Source of the DNA: RYN-230 sp036497945
GTDB lineage: Bacteria; Actinomycetota; Actinomycetes; Streptosporangiales; Streptosporangiaceae
DNA: 64,000 nucleotides
Direction: 5' to 3'
Assembly: GCA_036497945.1 (NCBI GenBank)
Contig: DASXIN010000086.1
Span: 7,278 to 71,277 of the forward strand
This document shows, one piece after another, positions 44,340 to 53,475 of the stretch. The position numbers were made by a program, and so were the translations under genes. The first letter of the stretch is position 1. Each line of letters opens with the position of its first letter. Under the pieces are notes generated by a model. That model searched no databases. It was not told the origin of the DNA and saw nothing but the letters and a program-made list of their open reading frames with translations.

Positions 44340-44750
44340 TCAGCGCATGCCGGGGGTGAGCACGGCGCCGGCCGCCTCCACCAGCATGGTCATCTCGTAG
44401 GCGATCAGGTCCAGGTCGGCTTCGGCGATGGCCAGCGTGGCCAGGCTCGATCCGTCGCTGATCGACATGATCACGAGCGTGCCCTGGCCCATGGCCACCA
44501 GCGTCTGCCTGACGGTGCCGCACTGGAACACCTTGGCGGCCGCGGCGCCCAGGCTGACCAGGCCCGAGGTGATCGCGGAGAGCTGCACCGCCTGGGTCGG
44601 CCCGATCCCCTCGGATACCGCCACGGGCACGCCGTCAGAGGACACCACGAGAGCGTGCGCCACGTCCACGACACGGTCGGTGAAGTCGGTGATAAGCCAG
44701 CTCAGATCCTGTTTCTGGCTGCCTGCGACAGACAACGTGCCACGCTCCAT
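44340..44750 (-). CDS. Roadblock/LC7 protein (CvnB of a conservon)
   Basis: Roadblock/LC7-fold protein of 136 aa: LSWLITDFTDRVVDVAHALVVSSDGVPVAVSEG and the ISAITSGL...GTLVIMSISDGSSLATLA pattern are typical of actinobacterial CvnB. In conservons CvnB works with a CvnA sensor kinase, CvnC (DUF742) and the GTPase CvnD. Here CvnA lies directly upstream, but no CvnC or CvnD gene follows; alaX does. Confidence 0.88.
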   Translation of the reverse strand: MERGTLSVAGSQKQDLSWLITDFTDRVVDVAHALVVSSDGVPVAVSEGIGPTQAVQLSAITSGLVSLGAAAAKVFQCGTVRQTLVAMGQGTLVIMSISDGSSLATLAIAEADLDLIAYEMTMLVEAAGAVLTPGMR

Positions 44751-44854
44751 CCCATGCCGGCCAAACCTGCCCCGCCCGGCCTATCCTGCCCCGAACCGGC
44801 CCGGCCCGCACGGGCCGGCCCCGCCCGGCCCGGCTGAGCGCCGCCGTGGCCCGC

Positions 44855-47526
44855 TCAGTCGCCCGGCGTGAGCTGCCGCGATGCGGCCCGGGCCCGCCGC
44901 GAACCGCGCTGGAAATTAGCCAGCCGGCTGCGCGCGATCTGGGCCGCCTCGGACATGGTCGCAGTGCGGGTCTGCTGGTCGCTGGCCGAGCCGGGCACCA
45001 GGTTGGCCTGGGGGACCCGCTTCGGCAGGCCGGCCGCGGTCATGCCGCCTATGGCGGTGGTGATGCTGGCCGTCGCGGCCCGCCAGCAGCCGTCGCCAGG
45101 TGACGTCCAGGTCGGTGGCGGCTGGACCGGCTGCGGCCCGGTCCATGGTTCATCGGGCCGGGTCATCCCCCGGCCGCGGGACCGGAACCAGTCGGACTCG
45201 ATCGACTCGTAGATGGGCAGGCCGCCGCCTGGGCCGGGCCGTCAGCCGGCGGAATGATCACGTTGGGGCCGGTCGCCCGGACGGATCCGGTGCTCCCGGC
45301 CGGGGCGGGGGCCGGGGCCGGGGCGAAAGCCGGGGCGGGGGCCGGGGCCGTCAGGGTCGCCGTATCCAGCGCCGCGGTGAGCAGCGGGGGATCCTGCACC
45401 GGGCCGGCTGCGAACCGGCTCGGTACGTACTGCGGTCCGCGCGGCCCGGCCATCCGCAGGCCCGCGCCCGCCCGTGGCCGCCGCCCGCCGCCCGCCGCCT
45501 CCTCCGAGGTCACCGACGCAGGTATGCGCACCCGGGCGATGCTCCCACCGCTGGCCGGCGATTGCAGCTCCACCTGGATGTGGTGCCGGGCCGCCAGGTG
45601 TGCCACCGCGAACAGCCCCATGTGCCGGGACACCGCCACGTCGGCCAGCGGCGGATCGGCCAGCCGCTGGTTGAGCTCGGCCAGCACCTGCTCGGGTATG
45701 CCCATCCCGCGGTCGGTGATGACGATCACCGCGCCGCCGCCGGTCAGCCCGTGCCCGGACGCGATCACCTGCGTGGTCTTGGCCGAGAACGTGGTGGCGT
45801 TCTCCAGCAGTTCGGCCAGCAGGTGCACGGTGTCGGCCACCCCGGCGCCGACGATGGCCACGCCGGGGTGGATGTCAAGCTCCACCCGCTCGTACTGATC
45901 GATCTCGGACGCCGCGGCGCGCAGCACGTCCACCAGCGGCACCGGGTCGGCCCACCGGCGCGGTGCCTCGTGGCCGGCCAGCATGAGCAGGTTCTCCGAG
46001 TTGCGCCGCATCCGGGTGGCCAGGTGGTCCATGCGGAACAGGTTGGACAGCCGCTCCGGGTCCTCTTCACCCAGTTCCAGGCTGTCGATCAGCCGGAGCA
46101 GCCGCTCCAGCAGCGACTGGCTGCGCCGGGACAGGCTGACGAACATGGCGCTGACGCTGCTGCGCAGCTGGGCCTCTTCGCCGGCCAGCCGCACCGCCTC
46201 CCGGTGCACTTGGTCGAAGGCTCGGGCCACCTGGCCGATCTCGTCGGTGGACAGCACGTCGATCGGGCGGACGTGCAGCGGGCGCCCGGTGTCCAGCGCG
46301 TCGGTCAGGTCGCGGACTTCGGCCGGTAGCCGGGTTTCGGCGATGTCCAGCGCGCCCTGCCTGAGCCGGCGCAGCGGGCTGAGCATGGACCGGGCGATGA
46401 GCACTGTGATCAGCAGCACGATGAGCAGCGCGAGCAGCGCCGCGCCGCCGGTCTCGATAACGGTGCGCTCCGCGCTGCTGCGCAGCGCGTGGGCGTTCTG
46501 CACGACCGAGCCGGCCAGGGTCCCCTCGGCCAGCCGCATCCGCCCGATGGTGTAGGACATGTCCGTGTACCAGGCGTGGCTGGCACCGGGGCCGAGGTTG
46601 AGCGCGGTGCCGTTGTCGGTGTTCGCCACCGTGGTCTGCTCGAGCGTCGCGGCCTGGTTCATCAGCGGCCCGGACACGGTACGGCTGAGCAGCTGGCTTT
46701 CCGGCGCGGTGGCCGAAGCGTTGAACGATTCGAGCTCGCTGGCCTGCTGGGCCTGCGCCGCGATGAGCGCGGTCTGCTCGGCCGGGGTGAACTGGCTGTC
46801 CACGAACGCGGTGTACAAGATGCCCCGCTGCTGTGACGCCGCGTCCTTCACCCGGGACAGCGCGCTGAGCGTGCGCAGGCTGTTCGCGAACGCGGTGTTC
46901 CCGCTCTGCAGCGCAATGCCGTCATTAAACGAGAACAGGTTGGCCAGCGCCGCCGTGTAGGCGTCGATCGTGGTCAGCGCCGGGGTAGTGCTCGTCACTG
47001 CTTCCTGGCGCAGCTTCGGCAGCTCGTCGATGCTGGTCAGCACCGCGCCCGCGTCGGTTAACGTCTGCGCCGGATAGCCGCGGTCGAGCTGGTTGATGAG
47101 CGGCTGGACTTGGGCCGCCCAGCGGTTGGTTACCGCGTATTGCCGGGTCAGCTGGGTTTGGCCGTTGCCCGGTCGGCCATGTGCGATGAAGCCGGCCGTG
47201 TCGTCCCGCTCGTCCTCTATGGCCTGGGCCAGCCCGGTGAGCTGCTGGCCGAGGATGGCCAGCCGTTCCACCCGGCCCATGGTCTGCGCGTTCCGCTCCG
47301 CCATGCTGACCTGGAGGCCGGCGAAGGCCAGCCCCATCGCGGTCGGGACGGCGATCAGCGCGATCAGCCGCCAGGACACCCGCCAGTTCTCCAGGGCGTC
47401 TCTCAGGCCGGTCAGCGGGCCGGGCCGCGTCCGGCGGGCGGCCCGCAGGCCGGAGAGGTGAGCGGCAGGTGACGCGGCGCGCGGGGCAGCATGGGCAGGG
47501 GTGTGGGCAGGGCTGGACTGGCTCAT
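44855..47526 (-). pseudogene. CvnA-type sensor histidine kinase, 3' frameshift
   Basis: As read without correction the protein stops at 45163 (787 aa). It has a membrane segment near residue 55, an extracytoplasmic nitrate/sulfonate-sensor-like domain, a second membrane segment (LLALLIVLLITVLIA, about 365), HAMP, and an HATPase domain with ENATTFS and GMGIPEQVLAELN. At about 45222 one G seems missing (GCGGCGGCC for GCGGGCGGCC). In the other frame the family tail continues: LPIYESIESDWFRS, then TAAGLPKRVPQANLVPGS and FQRGSR to 44855. The intact protein would be about 890 aa. It pairs with CvnB 104 bp downstream. Real mutation or sequencing error cannot be separated. Confidence 0.85.
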
Positions 47527-47778
47527 AGCTCGTCCTTGTTAGCGGGCACGGCACATCGCACAATGATCAGGGAAAACCGGGATGCAAGCCCGGCGGCCAT
47601 TCTCACCCCTTTTCTGGCGGGAAACCAGGGCAGCGCCCTCGGTACAGGGTCAGCCTAGTAGGCCGGGCCCGCCGAGCTGGGGTGACCAATTTGACGGAAA
47701 TGGCCGGTAGGAAAATTCCCAGTAAATTAGGCATAGACCCGACGGGAACGGCCTGTCAGCCGGGGTCAGCAGCGGTGC

Positions 47779-48789
47779 TCACACCGGGAACAGCAGGAGC
47801 GCGACCGGGACCACGACCAGGGCTGCGGCAGCCCCGCTGACCAGGGTCAAGGCCGGCAGGGAAAGCCCTGGCGCCGGGGCCAGCAGGCGCTCCACCCGGG
47901 CGCACACCCCGCTCTCGGCCGGGCGGGGGTCTGAGGTGGCCGGGTGGCGCTCCGGGGTGGCCGGGCCGCGGTCTGGGGTGGCCGGGTGGCGGCCGGCCAC
48001 CGCCAGCGCTCCGGCTGGGGCACCGGCCGGGCCGGCCGCGCCGACCCGGATCAGCGCGGTGACCAGTTCACGGGCTGGGCGGTGCCGGAGCGCGTGGTCG
48101 TCGGCCAGCATCTCGATGAGCAGGGCGACCGCGCCGTACGCCCGCTGCGCCGACCCCGACCATGGGAAGGCCCGGCACAACGCGGTGAACGGGAGCAGCA
48201 CCAGATCGTGCCGCTCCCTGGCATGCGCCCGCTCATGGGCCAGCACGGCGGCCAGTTCCGCCTGATCCAGCAGGTCGATGGCGCCCGCGCTGATCACGAT
48301 CCGGGACCGCAGCCCCGGTACGCAGTAGGCCGCCGCCGCCGGGTGGTCCACCACCAGCGCACCGGGCACCTTCGGGTCACCGTGCGCCAGCAGGCTGAGT
48401 AGCGCCCGGTGCCGCCGCCGGTCCCGCAGCACCGCGCCGGACGCGGCTACCAGGACCCAGCAGAGCAGCGCCAGCAGTGCGGCCGACGCGGTCAGGCAGA
48501 GCAGCCGCAGCGCGGCGATCAGGCCGGGCAGGGTGGCCTCACCGACGAGATCGTGCACCGCCCGGGCCAGCACAGTCAGCGCATCCCCAGCCACGCCTGA
48601 GTCGCCCCGGTCGGTGCCTAGCGCGGCCAGCGTGCCGACAGCGGCCAGCCCCCAGCCCAGACCCATCGCCTGCCACAGCACGATCGCCGCGGCGGGCGAC
48701 CGGCACGGCCAGCGGGCCGCGGCCAGGCCGGTAGCGGCGGGTACTAGTCCTATCGCGACGGACGCCAGGACTAGGACGGGGGGCAGCAC
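47779..48789 (-). CDS. M56/BlaR1-type membrane metalloprotease
   Basis: This 336-aa M56 family protease has hydrophobic segments near both ends and at about residues 95-115, and the zinc motif HERAHARERHD (HExxH, about residues 190-200). Near residue 260 is a 7-aa tandem repeat (RHPATPD type). It lacks a penicillin-sensor domain, like most actinobacterial members. It starts on GTG 6 nt after blaI. In such pairs the protease is thought to relieve BlaI repression; the signal is unknown. Confidence 0.88.
   Translation of the reverse strand: MLPPVLVLASVAIGLVPAATGLAAARWPCRSPAAAIVLWQAMGLGWGLAAVGTLAALGTDRGDSGVAGDALTVLARAVHDLVGEATLPGLIAALRLLCLTASAALLALLCWVLVAASGAVLRDRRRHRALLSLLAHGDPKVPGALVVDHPAAAAYCVPGLRSRIVISAGAIDLLDQAELAAVLAHERAHARERHDLVLLPFTALCRAFPWSGSAQRAYGAVALLIEMLADDHALRHRPARELVTALIRVGAAGPAGAPAGALAVAGRHPATPDRGPATPERHPATSDPRPAESGVCARVERLLAPAPGLSLPALTLVSGAAAALVVVPVALLLFPV
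47934..47996. repeat. 21-bp tandem repeat (3 units) in the M56 gene
   Basis: Three 21-bp units built on GGTGGCCGGG encode the RHPATPD/RGPATPE/RHPATSD heptapeptides near residue 260 of the M56 protease. Confidence 0.7.
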
Positions 48790-48795
48790 GGACGG

Positions 48796-49161
48796 TCAAC
48801 TCCTGGCGGGATCCCCGCCTGTCTCTAGGGCTCGCCGCAGCACCAGTGCTTCGGTGTCCGATACGCGGCGCGCGAAGCTCGCGAGCGCGGCCGACCGGTC
48901 GCCGGTCTGGTCGAGCGCGTGAAGCATCAGCTCGGTGACGTACGCTTCTCTGCTCGCAGCGGCTCGGTACAGCCAGGCACGGCCGTCGCGCTCGCGCCGG
49001 GCGAAACCCTTCTTGGCCAATCGGTCAAGGACGGTCATCACGGTGGTGTGAGCCAGGTCCCGGTCGGTAAGCCTACTGCCAACCTGGCGCACGGTGAGCT
49101 GAGTGTCGCTTTCCCACAGAACGTCCATGATGGCCCGTTCGAGTTCGCCCAGTCGATTCAC
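48796..49161 (-). CDS. BlaI/MecI/CopY-family repressor
   Basis: BlaI-type repressor of 121 aa: LGELERAIMDVLWESDTQLTVRQVGSRL and HTTVMTVLDRLAKKGFARRERDGRAWLY form the winged helix, followed by a helical dimerisation part. It begins on GTG and is followed after 6 nt by the M56 protease gene, the usual regulator/protease pair. Operators were not identified in the 107 bp upstream. Confidence 0.93.
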   Translation of the reverse strand: MNRLGELERAIMDVLWESDTQLTVRQVGSRLTDRDLAHTTVMTVLDRLAKKGFARRERDGRAWLYRAAASREAYVTELMLHALDQTGDRSAALASFARRVSDTEALVLRRALETGGDPARS

Positions 49162-49268
49162 GGCGTCACTCTACCTACCGGTCTCGCGGCGGGACAGACC
49201 CAGCCCAGCCCGGCGCCCGGCCGGCCAGTACTAGCCCCAGGTCAGGCCCGGTCGGCACCAGTCCCAGG

Positions 49269-51170
49269 TCAGGTTAGCCAGTATGTGTTGTAGTGCTCGT
49301 GCTGCATCCGGGCGATCGGCATGAGCTGGACCGGGCGCCCGTCCGCCTTCGCCGAGAAGGTCAGCGGCCGCTCGGACGTCATGGTCAGCGACCCGATGTC
49401 CAGCCGGGGCATCGGCATGGCGTCCTGGCTGCCGTAGCCGCCGCTGAGCACCACCGGGCCGTAGCTGACCGCCTGCACGGCCGGCTGGTCAGGGGTGGGG
49501 TTGCTGGCCAGTTCCATCGGCAGGCAGACCCACAGCGTGTCACCGGCGGACCAGTCCCGGTCCAGCACCAGCCAGCTGCCCGGCGCGGCCCGCCCAGCCA
49601 GTTCCCGGCCGTTCAGCCAGGCCCGCGCCGGGGCGGCGGCCCAGCCCGGGACCCGTACCCGGATGGCGATCCGGGCCCGGCCGGCCAGCACGGTGAGCCG
49701 GGTGCCCGGCTCATCGGGGAACCTGGTCTCCTGCCGGATCCGCATCCGGTTATCGCCCCAGGTCACCTCGGACGGAATGAACAGGTTGACGAATAGCCCG
49801 CGCCGGTCCCGCGAGTAGATGGTGTCGGCGAATTTGGCCTGGGTCTCCAGGCCGGTGCCGTCGTCGCAGGAGAAGTTGTGGTAATTCGTCGAGTAAACAT
49901 TCGGGTTGCTGCCCATGAATGGCGGCTGCCGCTTGAAAGCGGCCGGTGACAGCCCGGTGTAGTAGATGTTGAAGCCGTGTTCTGCTCGCGGGTCCTGCTC
50001 GCCGAGCATCTGGTTGAACAGGGTGCGCTCGTAGTAGTCGATCAGGTCGATCCGGTGCGGCTGGTGGAAGTGCAGCAGCCGGGTCAGCTTGAGCATGTTG
50101 TAGCTGCAGCAGTTCTCGCAGGTACGGTTGCTCAGCTGGCCGGCGATCACGTCCGGTGCGTGCCAGTGCTCCCAGTTGCTGGTGCCGCCGATCAGGTAGC
50201 TGTGATGCTGGGTGACGATCCGCCAGAAGTTGCGGCCGATGTCGAGATACCGCCGGTCGCCGGTCTCCTCCCAGATCCGGATGCAGGCGATCATCTTGGG
50301 GATGTTGGTGTTGGCGTGCCGGCCGGGCAGGTCATCCTGGCCCCGGGCGAGCGGGTCGAAGACCTGGGCGTCGTAGAACCGCTCCGCGGTACGCAGGTAG
50401 GACTCGTCCCAGGTCAGCCGGTACAGATTGGTCAGTGACTCGGCGATGCCGCCGTGCTCGACGGCCAGGATGCTCTGCATGTGCCGGTAGGACAGCCGCC
50501 CGGTCCGCCAGCCCACCCAGTCACCTAGCCGGGCCGCCGTCTCCAGGGCCTGCGCGTTCCCGGTGAGCTCGTGCTGGTCGATCAGCCCGGCCATGATCTT
50601 GTGGATCATGTAGTACGGCGACCACACCGGCAGGCCGGCTTCCAGCCGGTCGAAGAAGCTCTCCGGGAACGCGGACAGATAGCCGTCCTGGAAACCGGCC
50701 CGCCGTGCCCGGGCCTGGTACCGGGTGAGCTGGTCCACCAGGTAGTGGCCCTTGTCCGCGGCGGCCTGGTGGCCGGTGTTGGCGTAGGTGAGGGCCAGCC
50801 CGGACATCAGGTGCCCGGTGCAGTGGCCGCGCACCTCGGAGACGGGCCGTTCCCAGCCGCCGCACGGCCTGGCCCGCGACGGCAGGCCGTAGTTGTGCCG
50901 GAACGTGTGCAGCATCCGGTCCGGGTCCAGGAACATCAGGTAGTTGGTGTTCCGTGCCTGGTTGGCCCGGAACGCGCTGGGCCCCAGCTGCACCGCGGAC
51001 AGCGGGAACGCCCGGGCCAGCCCGGCCGTGCCGTCCGGGACGTACCCGCTCGTCCAGCCGCCGGACGCGGCCCGCAGCTGGTCCGGGACGCCGCTGGCCA
51101 GCACCAGCCCGGCCGCAGCGCCGCCGAGACCGCTCAGCACCGCCCGCCTGCTGACCGGATGAGAGGTCAT
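49269..51170 (-). CDS. Secreted GH127-type (DUF1680) beta-L-arabinofuranosidase
   Basis: The 633-aa protein has a twin-arginine signal (SRRAVLSGLGGAAAGLVLA, residues 7-25) and an alpha/alpha-barrel DUF1680 domain: RPCGGWERPVSEVRGHCTGHLMSGLA, NTNIPKMIACIR and CENCCSYNMLKLTRLL (about residues 345-360). The cysteine cluster corresponds to the zinc/cysteine active site of the GH127 enzyme HypBA1. A C-terminal beta domain follows. ATG 51170 was chosen to begin right at the Tat signal. The sugar linkage cleaved is inferred from the family only. It stands alone, with no sugar transporter beside it. Confidence 0.87.
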   Translation of the reverse strand: MTSHPVSRRAVLSGLGGAAAGLVLASGVPDQLRAASGGWTSGYVPDGTAGLARAFPLSAVQLGPSAFRANQARNTNYLMFLDPDRMLHTFRHNYGLPSRARPCGGWERPVSEVRGHCTGHLMSGLALTYANTGHQAAADKGHYLVDQLTRYQARARRAGFQDGYLSAFPESFFDRLEAGLPVWSPYYMIHKIMAGLIDQHELTGNAQALETAARLGDWVGWRTGRLSYRHMQSILAVEHGGIAESLTNLYRLTWDESYLRTAERFYDAQVFDPLARGQDDLPGRHANTNIPKMIACIRIWEETGDRRYLDIGRNFWRIVTQHHSYLIGGTSNWEHWHAPDVIAGQLSNRTCENCCSYNMLKLTRLLHFHQPHRIDLIDYYERTLFNQMLGEQDPRAEHGFNIYYTGLSPAAFKRQPPFMGSNPNVYSTNYHNFSCDDGTGLETQAKFADTIYSRDRRGLFVNLFIPSEVTWGDNRMRIRQETRFPDEPGTRLTVLAGRARIAIRVRVPGWAAAPARAWLNGRELAGRAAPGSWLVLDRDWSAGDTLWVCLPMELASNPTPDQPAVQAVSYGPVVLSGGYGSQDAMPMPRLDIGSLTMTSERPLTFSAKADGRPVQLMPIARMQHEHYNTYWLT

Positions 51171-51399
51171 GCACCGTCCCCTCGGGGTCTGCCCACCGCG
51201 GCTGCCTCCGGCATGTCCCAGACCCACTTTGATCAGAACTCACAGCAGCCAGCCGGTCAATGCCTGCCACCACAGCAACAGTGGCTGCGGCCGGGGCAGC
51301 GGCCGGCTACGGCCGGGGAGCGGTTGGCTGGGGGCCGGGCCGCGCCAGGCCGGGCCGGCTGCGACGATGGAGGCCAGCCGAGACAGGGCGGAGGAGCAG

Positions 51400-51756
51400 A
51401 TGGCAGACGAAGAGTTCACCAGGGCCCTGGACAGCACCCGGGAGGTCGAGCTCACCGTCACCGGGCGCAAGTCCGGCCGCGGGATCACGCTTCCGGTGTG
51501 GTTCGCGCGGGACGGCGGCACGCTGTATCTCGTGCCGGTCACCGGATCGGACAGCAACTGGTACAAGAACGTGCTGCGGACGCCGACGATCCGGCTGGCC
51601 GCCGGGGGCGCCGAGCGCACCGCCAGTGCGGCGCCGGTCACCGATCCAGGCCGGGTCGGTGAGATCGTGGACAAGTTCCGGGCCAAGTACGGGGCCCGGG
51701 ACGTGGCCGCCTACTACCCGAAGCAGAACGCCGCGGTGACGGTCCCGCTCAGCTGA
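51400..51756 (+). CDS. F420/FMN-dependent nitroreductase-family protein (split beta-barrel)
   Basis: This 118-aa protein belongs to the deazaflavin-dependent nitroreductase/PNPOx-like group: VELTVTGRKSGRGITLPVWF near the N-terminus, LYLVPVTGSDSNWYKNVLRTP, and the C-terminal YYPKQNAAVTVPL. Members bind F420 or flavin to reduce small molecules. ATG 51400 has GGAGGAG about 5 nt upstream; ATG 51367 is in frame. The macro-domain gene follows by 14 nt. Confidence 0.82.
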   Translation: MADEEFTRALDSTREVELTVTGRKSGRGITLPVWFARDGGTLYLVPVTGSDSNWYKNVLRTPTIRLAAGGAERTASAAPVTDPGRVGEIVDKFRAKYGARDVAAYYPKQNAAVTVPLS

Positions 51757-51770
51757 GCAGGTCAGCGACC

Positions 51771-52292
51771 ATGCGGATCACGCTGCATGACGGCGACATC
51801 ACCCGGCAGGCGGCCGACGCCATCGTCAACGCGGCCAACTCGTCGCTGCTCGGTGGCGGGGGCGTGGACGGCGCGATTCACCGCCGCGGCGGGCCGGCCA
51901 TCCTGGCCGAGTGCCGGTCGCTGCGGGCCGGCCGGTTCCCGGACGGGCTGCCTACCGGGCAGGCGGTAGCCACCACGGCCGGCGACTTGCCGGCCCGCTG
52001 GGTCATCCACACGGTGGGCCCGGTGTACTCGCGGGGCGAGGACCGCAGCGCGCTGCTCGCGTCCTGCTACACCGAGTCGCTGCGGGTGGCCGACGAACTC
52101 GGCGCCGAGGTGGTCGCGTTCCCGGCGGTTTCCGCGGGCATCTACGGCTGGCCCGCGGACGACGCGGCCCGGATCGCGCTGGGCGCCGTGCGCGGCGCGG
52201 ACACCGCGGTCCGGGAGGCCCAGTTCGTGCTGTTTGGCCGGGACATGCACCAGGTGTTCGCGGCCGCGCTGGCCACGCTGCCAGGTGGCTAG
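51771..52292 (+). CDS. Macro-domain (ADP-ribose-binding) protein
   Basis: This is a stand-alone macro domain of 173 aa like E. coli YmdB and human MacroD: DAIVNAANSSLLGGGGVDGAIHRRGG (residues 16-41) and FPAVSAGIYGWP (the phosphate loop) with VIHTVGPVY between. These proteins remove ADP-ribose from proteins or O-acetyl-ADP-ribose. It sits 14 nt after the nitroreductase-family gene and 32 nt before the aminotransferase gene. Confidence 0.93.
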   Translation: MRITLHDGDITRQAADAIVNAANSSLLGGGGVDGAIHRRGGPAILAECRSLRAGRFPDGLPTGQAVATTAGDLPARWVIHTVGPVYSRGEDRSALLASCYTESLRVADELGAEVVAFPAVSAGIYGWPADDAARIALGAVRGADTAVREAQFVLFGRDMHQVFAAALATLPGG

Positions 52293-52324
52293 GATGTGCC
52301 CACGAGCAGCGAGGGAGGACGCCG

Positions 52325-53425
52325 GTGAGCAGTGAGGACGCGGCCGCAGCGGCCCAGGAGTCACCCCGGTTCCGCGCGGTGCTCGACCAGTTCGCCCCGT
52401 ACCAGCCGGGCCGCCAGGTCACCGGGCCGGACGGCCGGTCGCACAAGCTGTCGTCGAACGAGTCCCCGTTCGGCCCGCTGCCGTCGGTGCTCGAGGTGAT
52501 CGCCGACGCGGCCGCCGCCGTGCACCGCTACCCGGACAACGGCGCGGCCGCGCTGACCGCGGCGATCGCGGACCGGTTCGGCGTGCCGCCGGAGCACATC
52601 GCGATCGGCTGCGGCTCGGTCGGGGTGGCCCAGCAGGTGCTGGAAGCGGCGGGCGAGCCTGGCGCCGAGGTGCTCTACGCGTGGCGTTCCTTCGAGGCCT
52701 ACCCGACGCTGGTCGCGCTGGCCGCCGCGGAACCGGTCACCGTGCCGCTACGAGACGAGACACACGACCTGGCCGCGATGGCCGACGCCATTACCGGCCG
52801 GACCCGGGTGATCTTCGTGTGCAACCCGAACAACCCGACCGGCACGGTGCTGCACGCGGATGAACTGGCTGCGTTCCTCCGCCGGGTGCCGCAGGACTGC
52901 CTGGTCGTGCTGGACGAGGCGTACGCCGAGTACGTCCGCGACCCGGCGGTGCCGGACGGTCTGCAGTTGTACCGGGAGTACCCGAACGTGGCCGTGCTGC
53001 GCACCTTCTCCAAGGCCTACGGGCTGGCCGGGCTGCGGGTCGGCTTCCTGGTGGCGCAGCCGCCGGTGGCCGAGGCGGTGCGCAAGACCATGCTGCCGTT
53101 CACCGTGAACGCGGTGGCCCAGGCGGCCGCCGTCGCCTCGCTGGCCGCCGAGGCGGAACTGCTGGACCGGGTGGATCTGGTGGTCAAGGAACGGTCCCGG
53201 GTCAGCGGTGAACTGGTCGCCCAGGGCTGGACAGTGCCGCCGACCGAGGCCAACTTCGTCTGGCTCCGGCTGGACGAGGACACCCAGGACTTCGCCGCCG
53301 CCTGCGCCCTGACCGGGGTGGCCATCCGGCCGTTCGGCGCGGAGGGCGCCCGGATCTCGATCGGCGACCACGACGCGAACGACACGTTCCTGGCCGTCGC
53401 CCGCGCCTACCCAAGACGTCACTGA
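52325..53425 (+). CDS. HisC-type PLP aminotransferase (histidinol-phosphate or aromatic)
   Basis: The protein is a class I/II PLP-dependent aminotransferase of 366 aa: KLSSNESPFGPLPSVLEVI at the N-terminus, YPDNGAAAL, VFVCNPNNPTGT, LDEAYAEY and the PLP lysine in FSKAYGLAGLRVGF (near residue 235). It matches the HisC/phenylalanine aminotransferase (Pat) branch; there are no other his genes here, so Pat/HisC2 is as likely as HisC. GAGGGAGG lies 6 nt before GTG 52325. Confidence 0.9.
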   Translation: MSSEDAAAAAQESPRFRAVLDQFAPYQPGRQVTGPDGRSHKLSSNESPFGPLPSVLEVIADAAAAVHRYPDNGAAALTAAIADRFGVPPEHIAIGCGSVGVAQQVLEAAGEPGAEVLYAWRSFEAYPTLVALAAAEPVTVPLRDETHDLAAMADAITGRTRVIFVCNPNNPTGTVLHADELAAFLRRVPQDCLVVLDEAYAEYVRDPAVPDGLQLYREYPNVAVLRTFSKAYGLAGLRVGFLVAQPPVAEAVRKTMLPFTVNAVAQAAAVASLAAEAELLDRVDLVVKERSRVSGELVAQGWTVPPTEANFVWLRLDEDTQDFAAACALTGVAIRPFGAEGARISIGDHDANDTFLAVARAYPRRH

Positions 53426-53475
53426 ACTACTCCGGGGGACGACCCCCCTGGACCCTCAGCGCGCGGCTTGCCGCC
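53426..53475. repeat. REP-like palindromic element, copy F (partial)
   Basis: CTCCGGGGG and CCCCCCTGGACCC flank ACGA in the 30-bp gap between the convergent aminotransferase and regulator genes. GCGGCTTGCCGCCGCTC, matching the third palindrome of copy D, continues into the last codons of the regulator gene. The arrangement of the two parts differs from the full copies. Confidence 0.6.
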
